From Candidatus Obscuribacterales bacterium (lineage in GTDB: Bacteria > Cyanobacteriota > Vampirovibrionia > Obscuribacterales > Obscuribacteraceae): a stretch of 64,000 nt of DNA. The position numbers and the translations under genes are program-made. Numbering within the stretch: the first letter of the stretch is position 1; each line of letters starts with the position of its first letter. The notes beneath the pieces are model-generated. The model did not search any database, was not told the origin of the DNA, and was given only the letters and a program-made list of their open reading frames with translations. Of the stretch, positions 43,372 through 52,392 are shown one piece after another. The stretch lies in NCBI GenBank assembly GCA_019745415.1, contig JAIETF010000035.1, positions 47,395 through 111,394 on the forward strand. The letters run 5' to 3'.

Positions 43372-45819
43372 TTAAACCCCATTGCTTTGCCGACCAAAGC
43401 CACTTGCGCCCAAAAGACTTAGCACCTTATCTAGTACCGGCAAAAGCAAAAGCTCGTTATCACTCACTGCTTCTTCGCCTTTGACTTGCCAATTGGTTTG
43501 ACTGACTACGCGCTCTTGAATGTTGCGCTTTTCGGCATTGCTGTAGGGTCCCATCACTTTGCGCAAAAGAGGCAAAAGCTCTTGAAACTGTTCACTTTCT
43601 AGATTTTGCAACCAGTCATCCACGACTTGAAAGAAAGTATGGTCATGAATAAGAACTTGGGCATTGTCGGTAAGAAACCCCTCCAGCCACATGCCGCTAT
43701 AGGCGTGGGTTGATGCTTTAGAAAGACTAAATTGCATAATTGCGCCAGCATCCGCTTTGTCAAGGCGGCGGGCATCAAACAATAACTTAGTTGTTTTCCC
43801 GCTTATCAGAGGGTGAATAGATGACTTGCGCGCTAGTCTGCTTAGTAAGGTATAGAGTTCGCCGATATATCTATCTTCTTCGTAGATTCTTAGTGCTTCT
43901 TCGCAGTCACTAATCAGTCGCATCATAAAGCGGGCGGCATCGTCGTCAAGGGAAACCAGTGCCGCTTCTAGGTTGATAATCACTTTTTCGGCTAAATGGC
44001 CGACTAGACTTTTGACAAGGGCGGCGTCGATTTCTCTGACATTGCCATAGCGAGAGATGCTCACCAGCACAGGTAGGGCGCTCATGAGTTCGGATACATC
44101 TAGGCTAGCATTGGAGCGCTCACTAGCTAGGCGCATCGAACCTTCGATAGAATCTTCCAGATTGGCTTCCAACGCCTGCCCGAGAAGCATTACCAGAGTC
44201 TTGAAAGAAGAGCATTTGGTGGCTGCATCCATGAGTTTGTTCGAAGATGCTTCGATGAGAGTCTTTCCCCATATTGAAGCTTCAATAAGAGCTAGACTCA
44301 TTTCCGGTCGCCACTCCAGTTTCCAGTTTTCATGAAAGGTGCTGGTCTTGATGTGGCTTTTTTGCTTCTGCCCCCAAGCTACATTCAATATATTCAGTCT
44401 ATTGAGAAAATAGCTCCTCTCAAGATCGAGTGGTTTGCGCAAGTCGAGTTCCAGAGTCTTGCTCAAGGCTTCTTGCTTGAGGCGCAGTTTTTGAGTCTGA
44501 CGCAATGTGTCATTGGTCAGCGGTGTGCCTGGTATGTCTGGCGGAACCTGACCGAGTTTTTCGCCGATAAGCAGTTTGTTTTCGATCAGACTTAGGGGTA
44601 AGGGATTGCCGCCGAGCAGGCAAGCAAGCATGGCCTCGTTTAGCTCGGATAGACCCGGATGGGGAAGTTCTCTGAGAGAGGTGAGGGCTTCAGTGAGGCG
44701 CACAGCGTCTATCACCTGGGCGGAAGAAGCGTCAAGGTCTTCCGAGCGCAAAAAGTTGGCCGCTTTGACCAGCCAGGGCAAGGTGGGATCGCCTTCGGTG
44801 CAGAAAATGTGTTCGTACCAGCCTGGTGCTGTTATACCAGCCCCATAGCCGCTGGCAAAAGAGAGTCGGCCATTGGTCCAGGGAATCCAGGTGGTTTCTA
44901 TCTTTTGCTTGGCTAGCCCCTTGAGGGCGGCAGTGTCTTGCTTGGCTTGACCCTTGCGGTCGATGATTTCGTCGGTGAGAGCTGGGGCATGCCAAGCACC
45001 GCATACGATGGCGATCTTTTCAAAGCCCTCTTTCTTGGCTTGCCTAATATTCTGCCTCATTGCTATTTCACGCAGAGGTTCAATGAGATTGTCTTCTTCG
45101 TCTTCGTAGTCTAGTTTCTTTTCGTTGTCATCGCTACTATTTTGAGGGTGCTCCAGCTCTTGTGCTCTCAAGGCTTGCATTGCTTCCAGCAGAGCTGAAA
45201 ATATTCCGCAGGCATTGTCTTCTTTTTGCCTTCTTTGTTCAATCAACTGTTCCCAAAAGACTTCAGAATCTTCATAACCGGCGGCTCTAGCCAGAGTACC
45301 AATTGGGTCTCTATGTATTGGCGGTGCTTTCTCTTTCTGGTCGTCCAAAGTGGTTAAGCTCTCAAGCTCTTCTAAATCCTCTAGATTTTCCGGATCTTCT
45401 AGAGTATTTAGAGCTACTTGAGTTTCTTGTGCTTCCGCGCTTTCCGGGGCGCCATTTCTTTCGGTTTGGCTCAGTTCCTTTAGCTTCTCTTCTTTCAATT
45501 GTCTTGAAAGCGCCAGCCAATTGCTTTGCCCTAGATCGATAAAGCGGCAAGGTAAGCCCTTCTCGTTGGCATACAGCATGGCTCGCCATTCAGGCGAAAA
45601 TTCTGCAAAGGGATAGTAGCAAGCTTGTTTTGCATCATCGCTTGCATAGGCTAACAGCGCCACTGGCGGTATCAGTTCACTGCCCCTTGCTGCGTACTTA
45701 ATGAGTGAGTTAGCCTCAGGCGGGCCCTCTATCAATACGATGTCGGGCTCATATTCTCTAAGAGCCTTTTCCAAGCTGGCTGCCGAGCCCGGTCCGTGGT
45801 GCCTGATGCCGAAGATCAT
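43372..45819 (-). CDS. DUF5682 family protein (TraB/ChaN-related)
   Basis: An 815-residue cytosolic protein. The N-terminus has GIRHHGPGSAAS (residues 4-15) and IVLIEGPPE (about 27-35); further on lie DPIGTLARAAGY, then IAIVCGAWHAPALTD (about 269-283). These are the characteristic segments of DUF5682. Paired His and Glu motifs in this layout resemble the TraB/ChaN/EreA superfamily, some members of which are metal-dependent hydrolases. The C-terminal 500 residues are helical and unrecognised. An acidic insert lies at 130-165. The frame extends to 45858, but the ATG at 45819 overlaps the MoxR stop as TAATG and begins MIFGIRHHG, so it is the start. Confidence 0.85.
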   Translation of the reverse strand: MIFGIRHHGPGSAASLEKALREYEPDIVLIEGPPEANSLIKYAARGSELIPPVALLAYASDDAKQACYYPFAEFSPEWRAMLYANEKGLPCRFIDLGQSNWLALSRQLKEEKLKELSQTERNGAPESAEAQETQVALNTLEDPENLEDLEELESLTTLDDQKEKAPPIHRDPIGTLARAAGYEDSEVFWEQLIEQRRQKEDNACGIFSALLEAMQALRAQELEHPQNSSDDNEKKLDYEDEEDNLIEPLREIAMRQNIRQAKKEGFEKIAIVCGAWHAPALTDEIIDRKGQAKQDTAALKGLAKQKIETTWIPWTNGRLSFASGYGAGITAPGWYEHIFCTEGDPTLPWLVKAANFLRSEDLDASSAQVIDAVRLTEALTSLRELPHPGLSELNEAMLACLLGGNPLPLSLIENKLLIGEKLGQVPPDIPGTPLTNDTLRQTQKLRLKQEALSKTLELDLRKPLDLERSYFLNRLNILNVAWGQKQKSHIKTSTFHENWKLEWRPEMSLALIEASIWGKTLIEASSNKLMDAATKCSSFKTLVMLLGQALEANLEDSIEGSMRLASERSNASLDVSELMSALPVLVSISRYGNVREIDAALVKSLVGHLAEKVIINLEAALVSLDDDAARFMMRLISDCEEALRIYEEDRYIGELYTLLSRLARKSSIHPLISGKTTKLLFDARRLDKADAGAIMQFSLSKASTHAYSGMWLEGFLTDNAQVLIHDHTFFQVVDDWLQNLESEQFQELLPLLRKVMGPYSNAEKRNIQERVVSQTNWQVKGEEAVSDNELLLLPVLDKVLSLLGASGFGRQSNGV

Positions 45820-46901
45820 TAGAGTAGGTGCCTTATGGAGCGATAGAAATCTTTCCAATCATCACGCTCTTTTACGACCGTTTCTAGATACTCTTTCAAG
45901 ACGAGGCTATCTTGTAATGGGTCCTTTACAACGGCTCCGACTATACCAGCGGCAAGATCTTCGGCTTTCAGGGCGCCGTCGCCGAAGTGACCACTGAGAG
46001 CAAGTCCGTTATTCATCACCGAAATTGCCTCAGCTGTGCTCATAGAGCCTGAAGGCGAGCGCAGTTTTGTTTTTCCGTCTAAGGTGGCGCCGCCTCTTAA
46101 TTCTCTGAAAATCTGCACGACTCGGGTGATTTCTTCTATTGCCGGTTTCTCAGCCGGCAATTCCAGTGCTTTACCCATGGCTTCGGTTCGTCTTGCCACA
46201 ATGTCTATTTCTTCTTCTATGGTGGCAGGAACCGGCAAAATGACAGTATTGAAGCGACGCTTGAGCGCGCTGGAAAGTTCGTTTACACCTTTGTCGCGAT
46301 CGTTGGCTGTGGCGATTACGTTAAAACCCTTGACTGCTTGAATCTCAGCGCCAAGCTCGGGTATCGGCAGGGTCTTTTCAGACAAAATAGTGATTAGAGT
46401 ATCTTGCACGTCTGCCGGTATGCGGGTTAACTCTTCTATTCGGGCTATTTTCCCCGCTTTCATTGCTTCCATCATAGGGCTGGGCACGAGCGCTTGCATC
46501 GATGGTCCCTCAGCCAAGAGTCTGGCATAGTTCCAACCATAGCGTACCGACTCTTCCGCTGTGCCGGCTGTTCCCTGAATGAGCAAGGTTGAGTCGCCGC
46601 TGATGGCGGCAGCGAGATGTTCAGCTACCCAGGTTTTGGCTGTACCCGGCAGACCGAGCAGCAGGAGTGCTCGGTCGGTGGTGAGTGTGGCTACTGCGAT
46701 CTCTATGGTGCGTCTATTGCCGATATATTTGGGGCTTATCTCAAAGCCGTTTTCCAATTTGCCGCCCATCAAATAAGTCATCACCGCCCATGGTGACATT
46801 CTCCAGCGTGGCGGTCTTTGTTTTTTGTCCACGCTGCTAAGCGCATCCAGCTCTTCTTTGTACTGGTTTTCGGCATGTTCTCTCAGTAATTGGGCGTCCA
46901 T
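45819..46901 (-). CDS. MoxR-type AAA ATPase of the DUF5682 cluster
   Basis: A hexamer-forming AAA+ ATPase of the MoxR type, 360 residues. Walker A is GLPGTAKT (83-90). The Walker B region reads IARIEELTRIPADVQDTLI (152 onward), in which the usual Asp of DE is Glu. Sensor-1 is NVIATAND (about 194-201) and the arginine finger region is SSALKRRFN. MoxR ATPases remodel proteins together with VWA partners such as the one encoded two genes downstream. The ATG has GAGG a few bases upstream. It lies 10 bases after the DUF5691 gene and overlaps the DUF5682 start by one base. Confidence 0.93.
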   Translation of the reverse strand: MDAQLLREHAENQYKEELDALSSVDKKQRPPRWRMSPWAVMTYLMGGKLENGFEISPKYIGNRRTIEIAVATLTTDRALLLLGLPGTAKTWVAEHLAAAISGDSTLLIQGTAGTAEESVRYGWNYARLLAEGPSMQALVPSPMMEAMKAGKIARIEELTRIPADVQDTLITILSEKTLPIPELGAEIQAVKGFNVIATANDRDKGVNELSSALKRRFNTVILPVPATIEEEIDIVARRTEAMGKALELPAEKPAIEEITRVVQIFRELRGGATLDGKTKLRSPSGSMSTAEAISVMNNGLALSGHFGDGALKAEDLAAGIVGAVVKDPLQDSLVLKEYLETVVKERDDWKDFYRSIRHLL

Positions 46902-46911
46902 TCTTTCCTCT

Positions 46912-48555
46912 TTATTTGAATGATTGCTGCATTTCTTTTCTTAAAGCTATGATTTCCGCCATCTGCGTGACCGATTGCGCAAAGTAATCTTTGTCTATGA
47001 CAGCGGCATGCAGAGCCGGAACTAGTTCTGCCGTCTCTGGGTGCATGCGCGAGGCGAATTGTTTTGCATTCATGGTAAATTCATAACCGAGGGCCGGCAC
47101 CTTCTCGGACAACTCCTTGATGACGAATTGAGCGATTGTTTTTGAAAACTCCTCGCTCCAGTCATCATCATGATGTATGAGATAGTTCCACATATCGAGA
47201 CGCGGCGCTGCATTGCCACCGCTACCGCTCCATTTAGGTAGACGCGATAAGACAAGTTTCTCTGTCTTTTCTTGGCTGAGCGATTTGAGAAAGTTTATAC
47301 CGTGGCTTGATTCTCTAAGGCTGTCGGCATTGCTTTCAAGCAAGCTATCAGTCAAGTAATTAACTAGCTGGTCTCGCTCTTGGCTCTTTTCTGGGCTTTT
47401 GTGATAGTCGGCCAGACATTGAAAGAGCCCATACAGAAGCGGTTCTCGCCACTGACTGGCATTGATTTGCTGCACTAAACTTTCTGGTTGACAGAAAGTT
47501 TTGAAGATGAGCGGGTCTGCAAGCGCCAGCATATTAAGCACAATGCGTGCATTGGCGCCCATCGTACCCATTGGATTTTGCTTGACGACAAGGTCTTCAA
47601 AATCGACGATGTCTTTTTCTATATCGCTAAAATCCAGTTCAAATTTCTCTTGCAGTTTTATGCGCTGCTTGAGAATGGAAACTAGTTTTTGGCTATAAGC
47701 CGAACTATAGATTCTGCAAAGCAAAAGCCCTGCCAACTCGCGCACTTCTTTGCGTTTGTCTAAGAGTGCTTTGTTTTGTAGGAAGATTTGATCTGCCTGG
47801 CTGAGGCTCTTTTCTAGAACTAAGACAATCGAAATTCTTGATTCGAGAGTCTCTTTGTCGAAACTTTTCTCGACAAGACTTTCGGCTTGGGCAAAGTCAA
47901 GCTCTCTCAACCTCAAAAGCGCTGCAGTTCTTTCTTTGGCTGAGCCTTCTTGAAAGAGAGCTATAAGCTCTTGCGGGCTCTGAAAGTCGAGGTTCTCATT
48001 TTCAAGCAGCTTTCGCCAATCTTCATTCTGGCTCAAGAGAAAGCGAAGTCGTTCGCCGCCGCAGGCTTTCAGCTTTGCCACCAAAGACGGTTTGTCTCTA
48101 AAGAGAGCGATTAGATTCGGTAGTCTGTGTTTGCTTACGACATAGTTATGCTCGGCGCAGAGACTAAGCCAATCTCCAATGAGTTTTTGCCCAACAGAAG
48201 ACGTATCGGTAAGCAATTGGTTCAAGACCGAAAGAGCTCGTGCCGGGGCTTCCGATCTATCTTCTTCTTTCGCGATCGAGAGTTTTACTTGCCTTAATTC
48301 TTGATTGAGAGCATCTGATATCGGCGCCTTCAGTTTCAGTGCCGAAGAGGCAAGAGCAAGCCTGGCCAGCATAAGATCTTCGGTTGACTGCCAAAGACTT
48401 CTATTTTGTTCTTCTTCAAGACAAGCCAGCTTTTGCGGCAATAAACCGCTGCCTGCGGGCAGGCTGTGGCTTTGGCGCGTGCCGAGAATGCAGCTGGTCT
48501 TAAGCGCTTGCCAGGTTTCTTGCACCGATTTCTTGTTTTGACTTGCCTGGTTCAT
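46912..48555 (-). CDS. DUF5691 family protein, helical repeat
   Basis: A 547-residue cytosolic, almost wholly helical protein, placed in DUF5691 by both sequence style and neighbours. The N-terminus has SCILGTRQ, near the start of the family's conserved region; repeated short helices (RTAALLRLRELDFAQAESLV; ESRISIVLVLEKSLSQADQ; VRELAGLLLCRIYSSAY) look like HEAT-type repeats. It has no catalytic motif that I can see and is probably a scaffold. The start overlaps the SWIM gene stop by 4 bases (ATGA), and the stop is 10 bases before the MoxR ATG. Confidence 0.8.
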   Translation of the reverse strand: MNQASQNKKSVQETWQALKTSCILGTRQSHSLPAGSGLLPQKLACLEEEQNRSLWQSTEDLMLARLALASSALKLKAPISDALNQELRQVKLSIAKEEDRSEAPARALSVLNQLLTDTSSVGQKLIGDWLSLCAEHNYVVSKHRLPNLIALFRDKPSLVAKLKACGGERLRFLLSQNEDWRKLLENENLDFQSPQELIALFQEGSAKERTAALLRLRELDFAQAESLVEKSFDKETLESRISIVLVLEKSLSQADQIFLQNKALLDKRKEVRELAGLLLCRIYSSAYSQKLVSILKQRIKLQEKFELDFSDIEKDIVDFEDLVVKQNPMGTMGANARIVLNMLALADPLIFKTFCQPESLVQQINASQWREPLLYGLFQCLADYHKSPEKSQERDQLVNYLTDSLLESNADSLRESSHGINFLKSLSQEKTEKLVLSRLPKWSGSGGNAAPRLDMWNYLIHHDDDWSEEFSKTIAQFVIKELSEKVPALGYEFTMNAKQFASRMHPETAELVPALHAAVIDKDYFAQSVTQMAEIIALRKEMQQSFK

Positions 48556-49925
48556 AGACTGGTTTTCTTTGCCTCCAGTCGCAGAATTTCGCCCTTCTGA
48601 GCCGCCAAAATCGGCACGGCTGTCTGTCCGTCAAAGTCTGCCAGCAAGTCTATTTCAGCCCCACCGCTAAAGGCAACTACCGGCCAAAGGTCAAGCGCCC
48701 CGGTCTTTAGGGGCAGATGATTGTCGTCTTTATCTCTAAGCCACCAGTTCTGGTTGAGACAGAAAACCCGGCAGCGCGAGAAAATGATGGGACGGCTGTC
48801 TATAAATGGGTTCTCGCTAAGCAGGCGGCTAAGAAATTGTCTTGCGCTTTCTACTGTTTCCCCTTTTAACTGAGAGTCTAAATTAGAATCTTCCAGCCGT
48901 GGACCAATTTCTTTGATTAATGCCCGCAGAGGAGTTGCCGACTTGAAGTAAACCAGACTGGCTTGATAAAGACTGCCCGGCGCTATTACCCGAGAAAAGG
49001 GGCTTATACCATGGGCGAAGTCTAAGATGAGAGCCAAGTTGCCGCTTTCGATATGGTAGAAATAGGTGCGCTGCACCCGCAGTTTGTCTTCTTGCGTCAC
49101 CGTTTGACCGAGCACGCAGAAAAGCCCATCAAGGCGATTTTCCTCGTTTTTTAGCAATTCTTCTTGCGACTGGTTAAAGCCTATGGCAGTATAGATGTCA
49201 TGCTTGAGCAATTCGGGAACAGCATTGTTTTTGGCTTGTTCAAAGGCTTTGCAAATGAGAAAGAGTTGGCCGAGTCCGGCCAGCATATTGCCTTGCCAGT
49301 CACCGCCGGCAGTGGCTGATAGGTCTATCACTCTATTGGCTAGACCTGGTGCCTGGGCATCTATTAGTCTGGCAGCTCTCTCTTGAAAGTAGCTGACAGG
49401 CTTGCTTTGTATCTGGGCTGTGCCCTGCCTTATAACGTCTTTCATGAAGGTAACAAGTTCGTCGATGCCGCTTTCGACATTGTCAATGCGCCCTTGTTTT
49501 CTTTTCTCTTTTGATGCTTCTTGCCTTTGCAGTTCTTCTTCGCTCTTCGGGCGCTCTTCTTTCTCCTTCTTCTTGACTGCCCTTTCATCCCGGGCTTCCA
49601 GCCATTCAGTAACCCAGTCCGGCGGTTCGCCGAGGCTGAAGAGGTCGTCCGATTTCAAGGCTAGCAGCAGCAGGGCGAGCCCGTGCTTGCAAGGAAATTT
49701 TCGGCTCGGACAGGAGCATTTGAAAGCGGGAGCACTCAGGTCGATTCTGGTCTGGTAAGGCTTGCTGCCACTACCTTGACATTCGCCCCAAAGGCAGTTT
49801 TCGGCAGCACCTAGATTTTGCCATTTACGGCTATTGGCTAGGTCGCTCCCGTTTTTGGCGGAAGCAGCATCAGGTGCCATGGCAAGCACTGCTTCAGATG
49901 TATAGAGGTCTTTGGCCCGGCTCAT
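48552..49925 (-). CDS. SWIM zinc finger protein of the DUF5682 cluster
   Basis: A cytosolic protein with a SWIM zinc finger near its N-terminus: Cys70, Cys72, Cys79 and His81 in FKCSCPSRKFPCKHGLALLLL give the CxCxnCxH signature. SWIM domains bind DNA or proteins. The rest (about 100-457) is an unrecognised alpha/beta region with a charged stretch at 118-150. The frame opens at a TTG at 49973, which overlaps the PPK2 stop by 4 bases; the ATG at 49925 begins a better N-terminus (MSRAKDLYTSEAV), though neither has a good ribosome site. Its stop overlaps the DUF5691 start by 4 bases. It is the first gene of the five-gene set. Confidence 0.85.
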   Translation of the reverse strand: MSRAKDLYTSEAVLAMAPDAASAKNGSDLANSRKWQNLGAAENCLWGECQGSGSKPYQTRIDLSAPAFKCSCPSRKFPCKHGLALLLLALKSDDLFSLGEPPDWVTEWLEARDERAVKKKEKEERPKSEEELQRQEASKEKRKQGRIDNVESGIDELVTFMKDVIRQGTAQIQSKPVSYFQERAARLIDAQAPGLANRVIDLSATAGGDWQGNMLAGLGQLFLICKAFEQAKNNAVPELLKHDIYTAIGFNQSQEELLKNEENRLDGLFCVLGQTVTQEDKLRVQRTYFYHIESGNLALILDFAHGISPFSRVIAPGSLYQASLVYFKSATPLRALIKEIGPRLEDSNLDSQLKGETVESARQFLSRLLSENPFIDSRPIIFSRCRVFCLNQNWWLRDKDDNHLPLKTGALDLWPVVAFSGGAEIDLLADFDGQTAVPILAAQKGEILRLEAKKTSL

Positions 49926-49969
49926 ATAGAGAATTATAGAAGCGCCGGTTCGATACTTGGTGCTTGATA

Positions 49970-50962
49970 TCAATCAATCTTGATGACGTTGCGATGGAAG
50001 CGATTGACTATATTGGGATCTGGACAAATTCTGATCTTGACGTTGGCTTTGTCATCGTAGGGCAAGAGATTGAGCACATATCTGATACTTTCCAGTCTCG
50101 CTCTCAGTTTGTTGTTGGCTTTGACCAAGATCCAAGGACTATAAGATGTGTGAGTCTTGCTGAACATTTCTTCTTTGTAGTGGGTGTAGAGATCCCACTT
50201 GTCCTGCGCTGTTTCATCGATCGGGCTCAATTTCCATTGTTTAAGAGGATTGACCTTTCTTGATTCGAAGCGTTTTTCTTGTTCTTCTTTTGATATGGAG
50301 AACCAGAATTTGATAAGAGTGATGCCGTCTTCGTAGAGCATGTGCTCAAACTCGGGAACCTGTTGAATGAAACGGTTATATTCTGTCTTTGTACAAAAGC
50401 CGTTCACCGGCTCAACCACGGCTCGGTTATACCAGGAGCGGTCGAAGAAGACTATTTCTCCGGGGTTTGGTAATTGCACGGTATAGCGTTGAAAATACCA
50501 CTGTCCCTTTTCAGCCTCGGTCGGCTTAGGCAGTGCTACTACTCTCATCGCTCGCGGATTGAGGTGTTCGGTAAATCGTCTAATTGTGCCGCCTTTGCCG
50601 GCGGCGTCTCTTCCTTCAAAGATCACAACTACGCGTTTATTGTTGTTCTGCACCCAGCGCTGCAATTTGACTAGTTCGATTTGCAGCTTGACTAACTCTT
50701 CTTCGTACTTAATTTCTTCGAGTACGTCGCGCACTCTAATATCTTTGGCCTTAAGCAGGTGCAGAAGACCCTTGTTTGTGTTAAGTCGACCAAGGTCTTC
50801 GGGGCTTAGTTGAAAAGATGCCTTCTTGATATTCTGTTTCTTGGCTTTATCCAGATTGGCCGCTTGGTCGGCCTTGGTGCTCTCGGTTTCATCTTGCACA
50901 AAAGTAACTCCAGTTACCTCAAGGTTAGCGCTGCCGGTCTGACCATTTTTGTTTTGAGCCAT
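49970..50962 (-). CDS. ppk2: Polyphosphate kinase 2 (PPK2)
   Basis: A PPK2-family kinase that moves phosphate between polyphosphate and nucleotides. Walker A is EGRDAAGKGG (116-125), Walker B is FDRSWYNR (173-180), and the lid contains RFESRKVNPLKQWKLSPID. The LNPRAMRVVALPKPTEAE segment after Walker A is also diagnostic. At 330 residues with a single domain it is class I like, which usually favours GDP/ADP phosphorylation; class is inferred. The frame extends to 51043, but the ATG at 50962 has GAGG five bases upstream. It lies 44 bases upstream of the SWIM gene on the same strand, so it probably leads the same transcript. Confidence 0.93.
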   Translation of the reverse strand: MAQNKNGQTGSANLEVTGVTFVQDETESTKADQAANLDKAKKQNIKKASFQLSPEDLGRLNTNKGLLHLLKAKDIRVRDVLEEIKYEEELVKLQIELVKLQRWVQNNNKRVVVIFEGRDAAGKGGTIRRFTEHLNPRAMRVVALPKPTEAEKGQWYFQRYTVQLPNPGEIVFFDRSWYNRAVVEPVNGFCTKTEYNRFIQQVPEFEHMLYEDGITLIKFWFSISKEEQEKRFESRKVNPLKQWKLSPIDETAQDKWDLYTHYKEEMFSKTHTSYSPWILVKANNKLRARLESIRYVLNLLPYDDKANVKIRICPDPNIVNRFHRNVIKID

Positions 50963-51041
50963 GGCTACCTCTTTCATTTTCCTACTGCTTTCAACTATCC
51001 TTATGCCACACCGAAAGACTTTATCAATCAGGGGCATTGTC

Positions 51042-51860
51042 ATGAGAAAAAGCCGTCATTTCCAATTCTTGCAATTTGCGGCAATATCGTCGCTGCTTTT
51101 TGCCAGTGCTCCCTCGGCATTTGCCCAGGTCAACGAATTCAACACCGTCGTATTTGGAAATAAGATTCCCCTCTATCTGGACGACCCGACCGGCGGCATG
51201 CCGGTGCGCAATACCACTAATGATCATAGCGCAATGGTGCCTTATATTGCCGGCTCAAAAGTGCTATTGATGAGCCCATCCGGCAAAAATTTCGTAACCG
51301 TATCTGGTGACACTGCTTCACTTTGGCGTGCAGATACAGGCTCTCAACTTTTAGCCCTGCAACATGGTTCAGCCATTACCTGGATGTCTTATGCACGGGA
51401 CGGATCTTTTATTGTCACCGGCGGCAACAGCTGGCTTAGAGTCTGGTCGGCAACCGGTGAGTTTCGCAAACAGTGCGACTTACAAAGTCAACTTCTTAAG
51501 CTGATTGTCAGTCTAGATGGCCGCTACCTCATTGCTGTCACCGCCGATAGCATTCAGATTTGGTCTTCGGTCGAGGGCTTGCTTCTTACCAAGATTCCTC
51601 TTTCTAATCGCATTGCTTCTCTGGTGATTAGCCCTGATTCTTCCCAGATTGCCGTCTTGGACGGCAGCAATTGCGCCTTGTGGCGAATTTCAGATGGGCA
51701 GATGATTGGCACCATCGCTCACGAGTATCCAATTAGAGCTTGTATGTACAGCCCCGATGGTGCCACACTTTTGGTCGCCACCGAACAGTGGACCTATCTT
51801 TGGGATCCTCGCAAATTTAAAAAGATAGCCGATGTTCAGTATGGCGGCGGGTATCGGTAG
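51042..51860 (+). CDS. Exported WD40-repeat protein
   Basis: A 272-residue protein with a signal peptide (about residues 1-29, ending APSAFAQ) and about five WD40-type repeats: VLLMSPSGKNFVTVSGDTA SLWRADTG, ITWMSYARDGSFIVTGG, LRVWSATGE, LIAVTADSIQIWSSVEG, and DPRKFKKIAD at the end. Five repeats are fewer than the seven of a closed propeller, so it may be partial or pair with another chain. The frame is open from 50961, but the ATG at 51042 begins the signal peptide and has GGGG eight bases upstream. It is divergent from PPK2 over about 80 bases. Confidence 0.75.
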   Translation: MRKSRHFQFLQFAAISSLLFASAPSAFAQVNEFNTVVFGNKIPLYLDDPTGGMPVRNTTNDHSAMVPYIAGSKVLLMSPSGKNFVTVSGDTASLWRADTGSQLLALQHGSAITWMSYARDGSFIVTGGNSWLRVWSATGEFRKQCDLQSQLLKLIVSLDGRYLIAVTADSIQIWSSVEGLLLTKIPLSNRIASLVISPDSSQIAVLDGSNCALWRISDGQMIGTIAHEYPIRACMYSPDGATLLVATEQWTYLWDPRKFKKIADVQYGGGYR

Positions 51861-51880
51861 ATTTGAGGCTCATAAAGTTT

Positions 51881-51910
51881 GCTTAGATAGCTTGCTTAGA
51901 TAGCTTGCTT
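51881..51910. repeat. Short tandem repeat, 13-base unit
   Basis: The unit GCTTAGATAGCTT occurs twice in direct succession (51881-51893, 51894-51906) plus a partial third copy, in the gap between two convergent genes. No function is evident. Confidence 0.8.
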
Positions 51911-51930
51911 CGAAAAATGACTAAGTTGCC

Positions 51931-52392
51931 TTAGTTCTCTTCGTCATAAAGATAGACGTCGAACCAGATGGGCAGGTGATTGTTCGCCAGTCTGCGCATA
52001 ATTTCGGGGGTTAGAGCCGGTGTGGTATTCCACGATGTGGCATGCCATCCTACTACTACATCGACAATAAAGCCCTGCTCTTGCAGGCGTTTCAACACTG
52101 ACGCCGAGCCGGTTAGTTGGTCCAAAAGCCAATCTAAGTGGGCAATGGCGTTATTACTTTTTACTCTCTGTCGGCTGCTCAAGAGCCAGCCGCCCGATGG
52201 TGCCTTCTTCCCCGGTCTTTTGGTCCAACCATAGGCATCATCGCCCTTTGTCCAAGACATGGTCGGTTTGACCTGCATCAGGCTGGTGATCTCTTCTGGA
52301 TTGAGTTCCGGATGATAAATGCGTAAAGTGGCTCTAACCCTCTCAGGGTTTGTGTCTATAGCATTTTCGTGGTCTGAAACCTGTGTGGTCAA
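51931..52392 (-). CDS. DUF4279 domain protein
   Basis: A soluble 153-residue protein that fits DUF4279: after a 20-residue start, RATLRIYHPELNPEEITSLM and KPTMSWTKGDD match the family's opening strand and helix, and GGWLLSSRQRVKS and HLDWLLDQL continue it. DUF4279 proteins are small, of unknown activity, and often turn up beside polymorphic toxins or in immunity loci. The TTG start is supported by an AGGAG six bases upstream. It is convergent with the WD40 gene. Confidence 0.78.
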   Translation of the reverse strand: MTTQVSDHENAIDTNPERVRATLRIYHPELNPEEITSLMQVKPTMSWTKGDDAYGWTKRPGKKAPSGGWLLSSRQRVKSNNAIAHLDWLLDQLTGSASVLKRLQEQGFIVDVVVGWHATSWNTTPALTPEIMRRLANNHLPIWFDVYLYDEEN

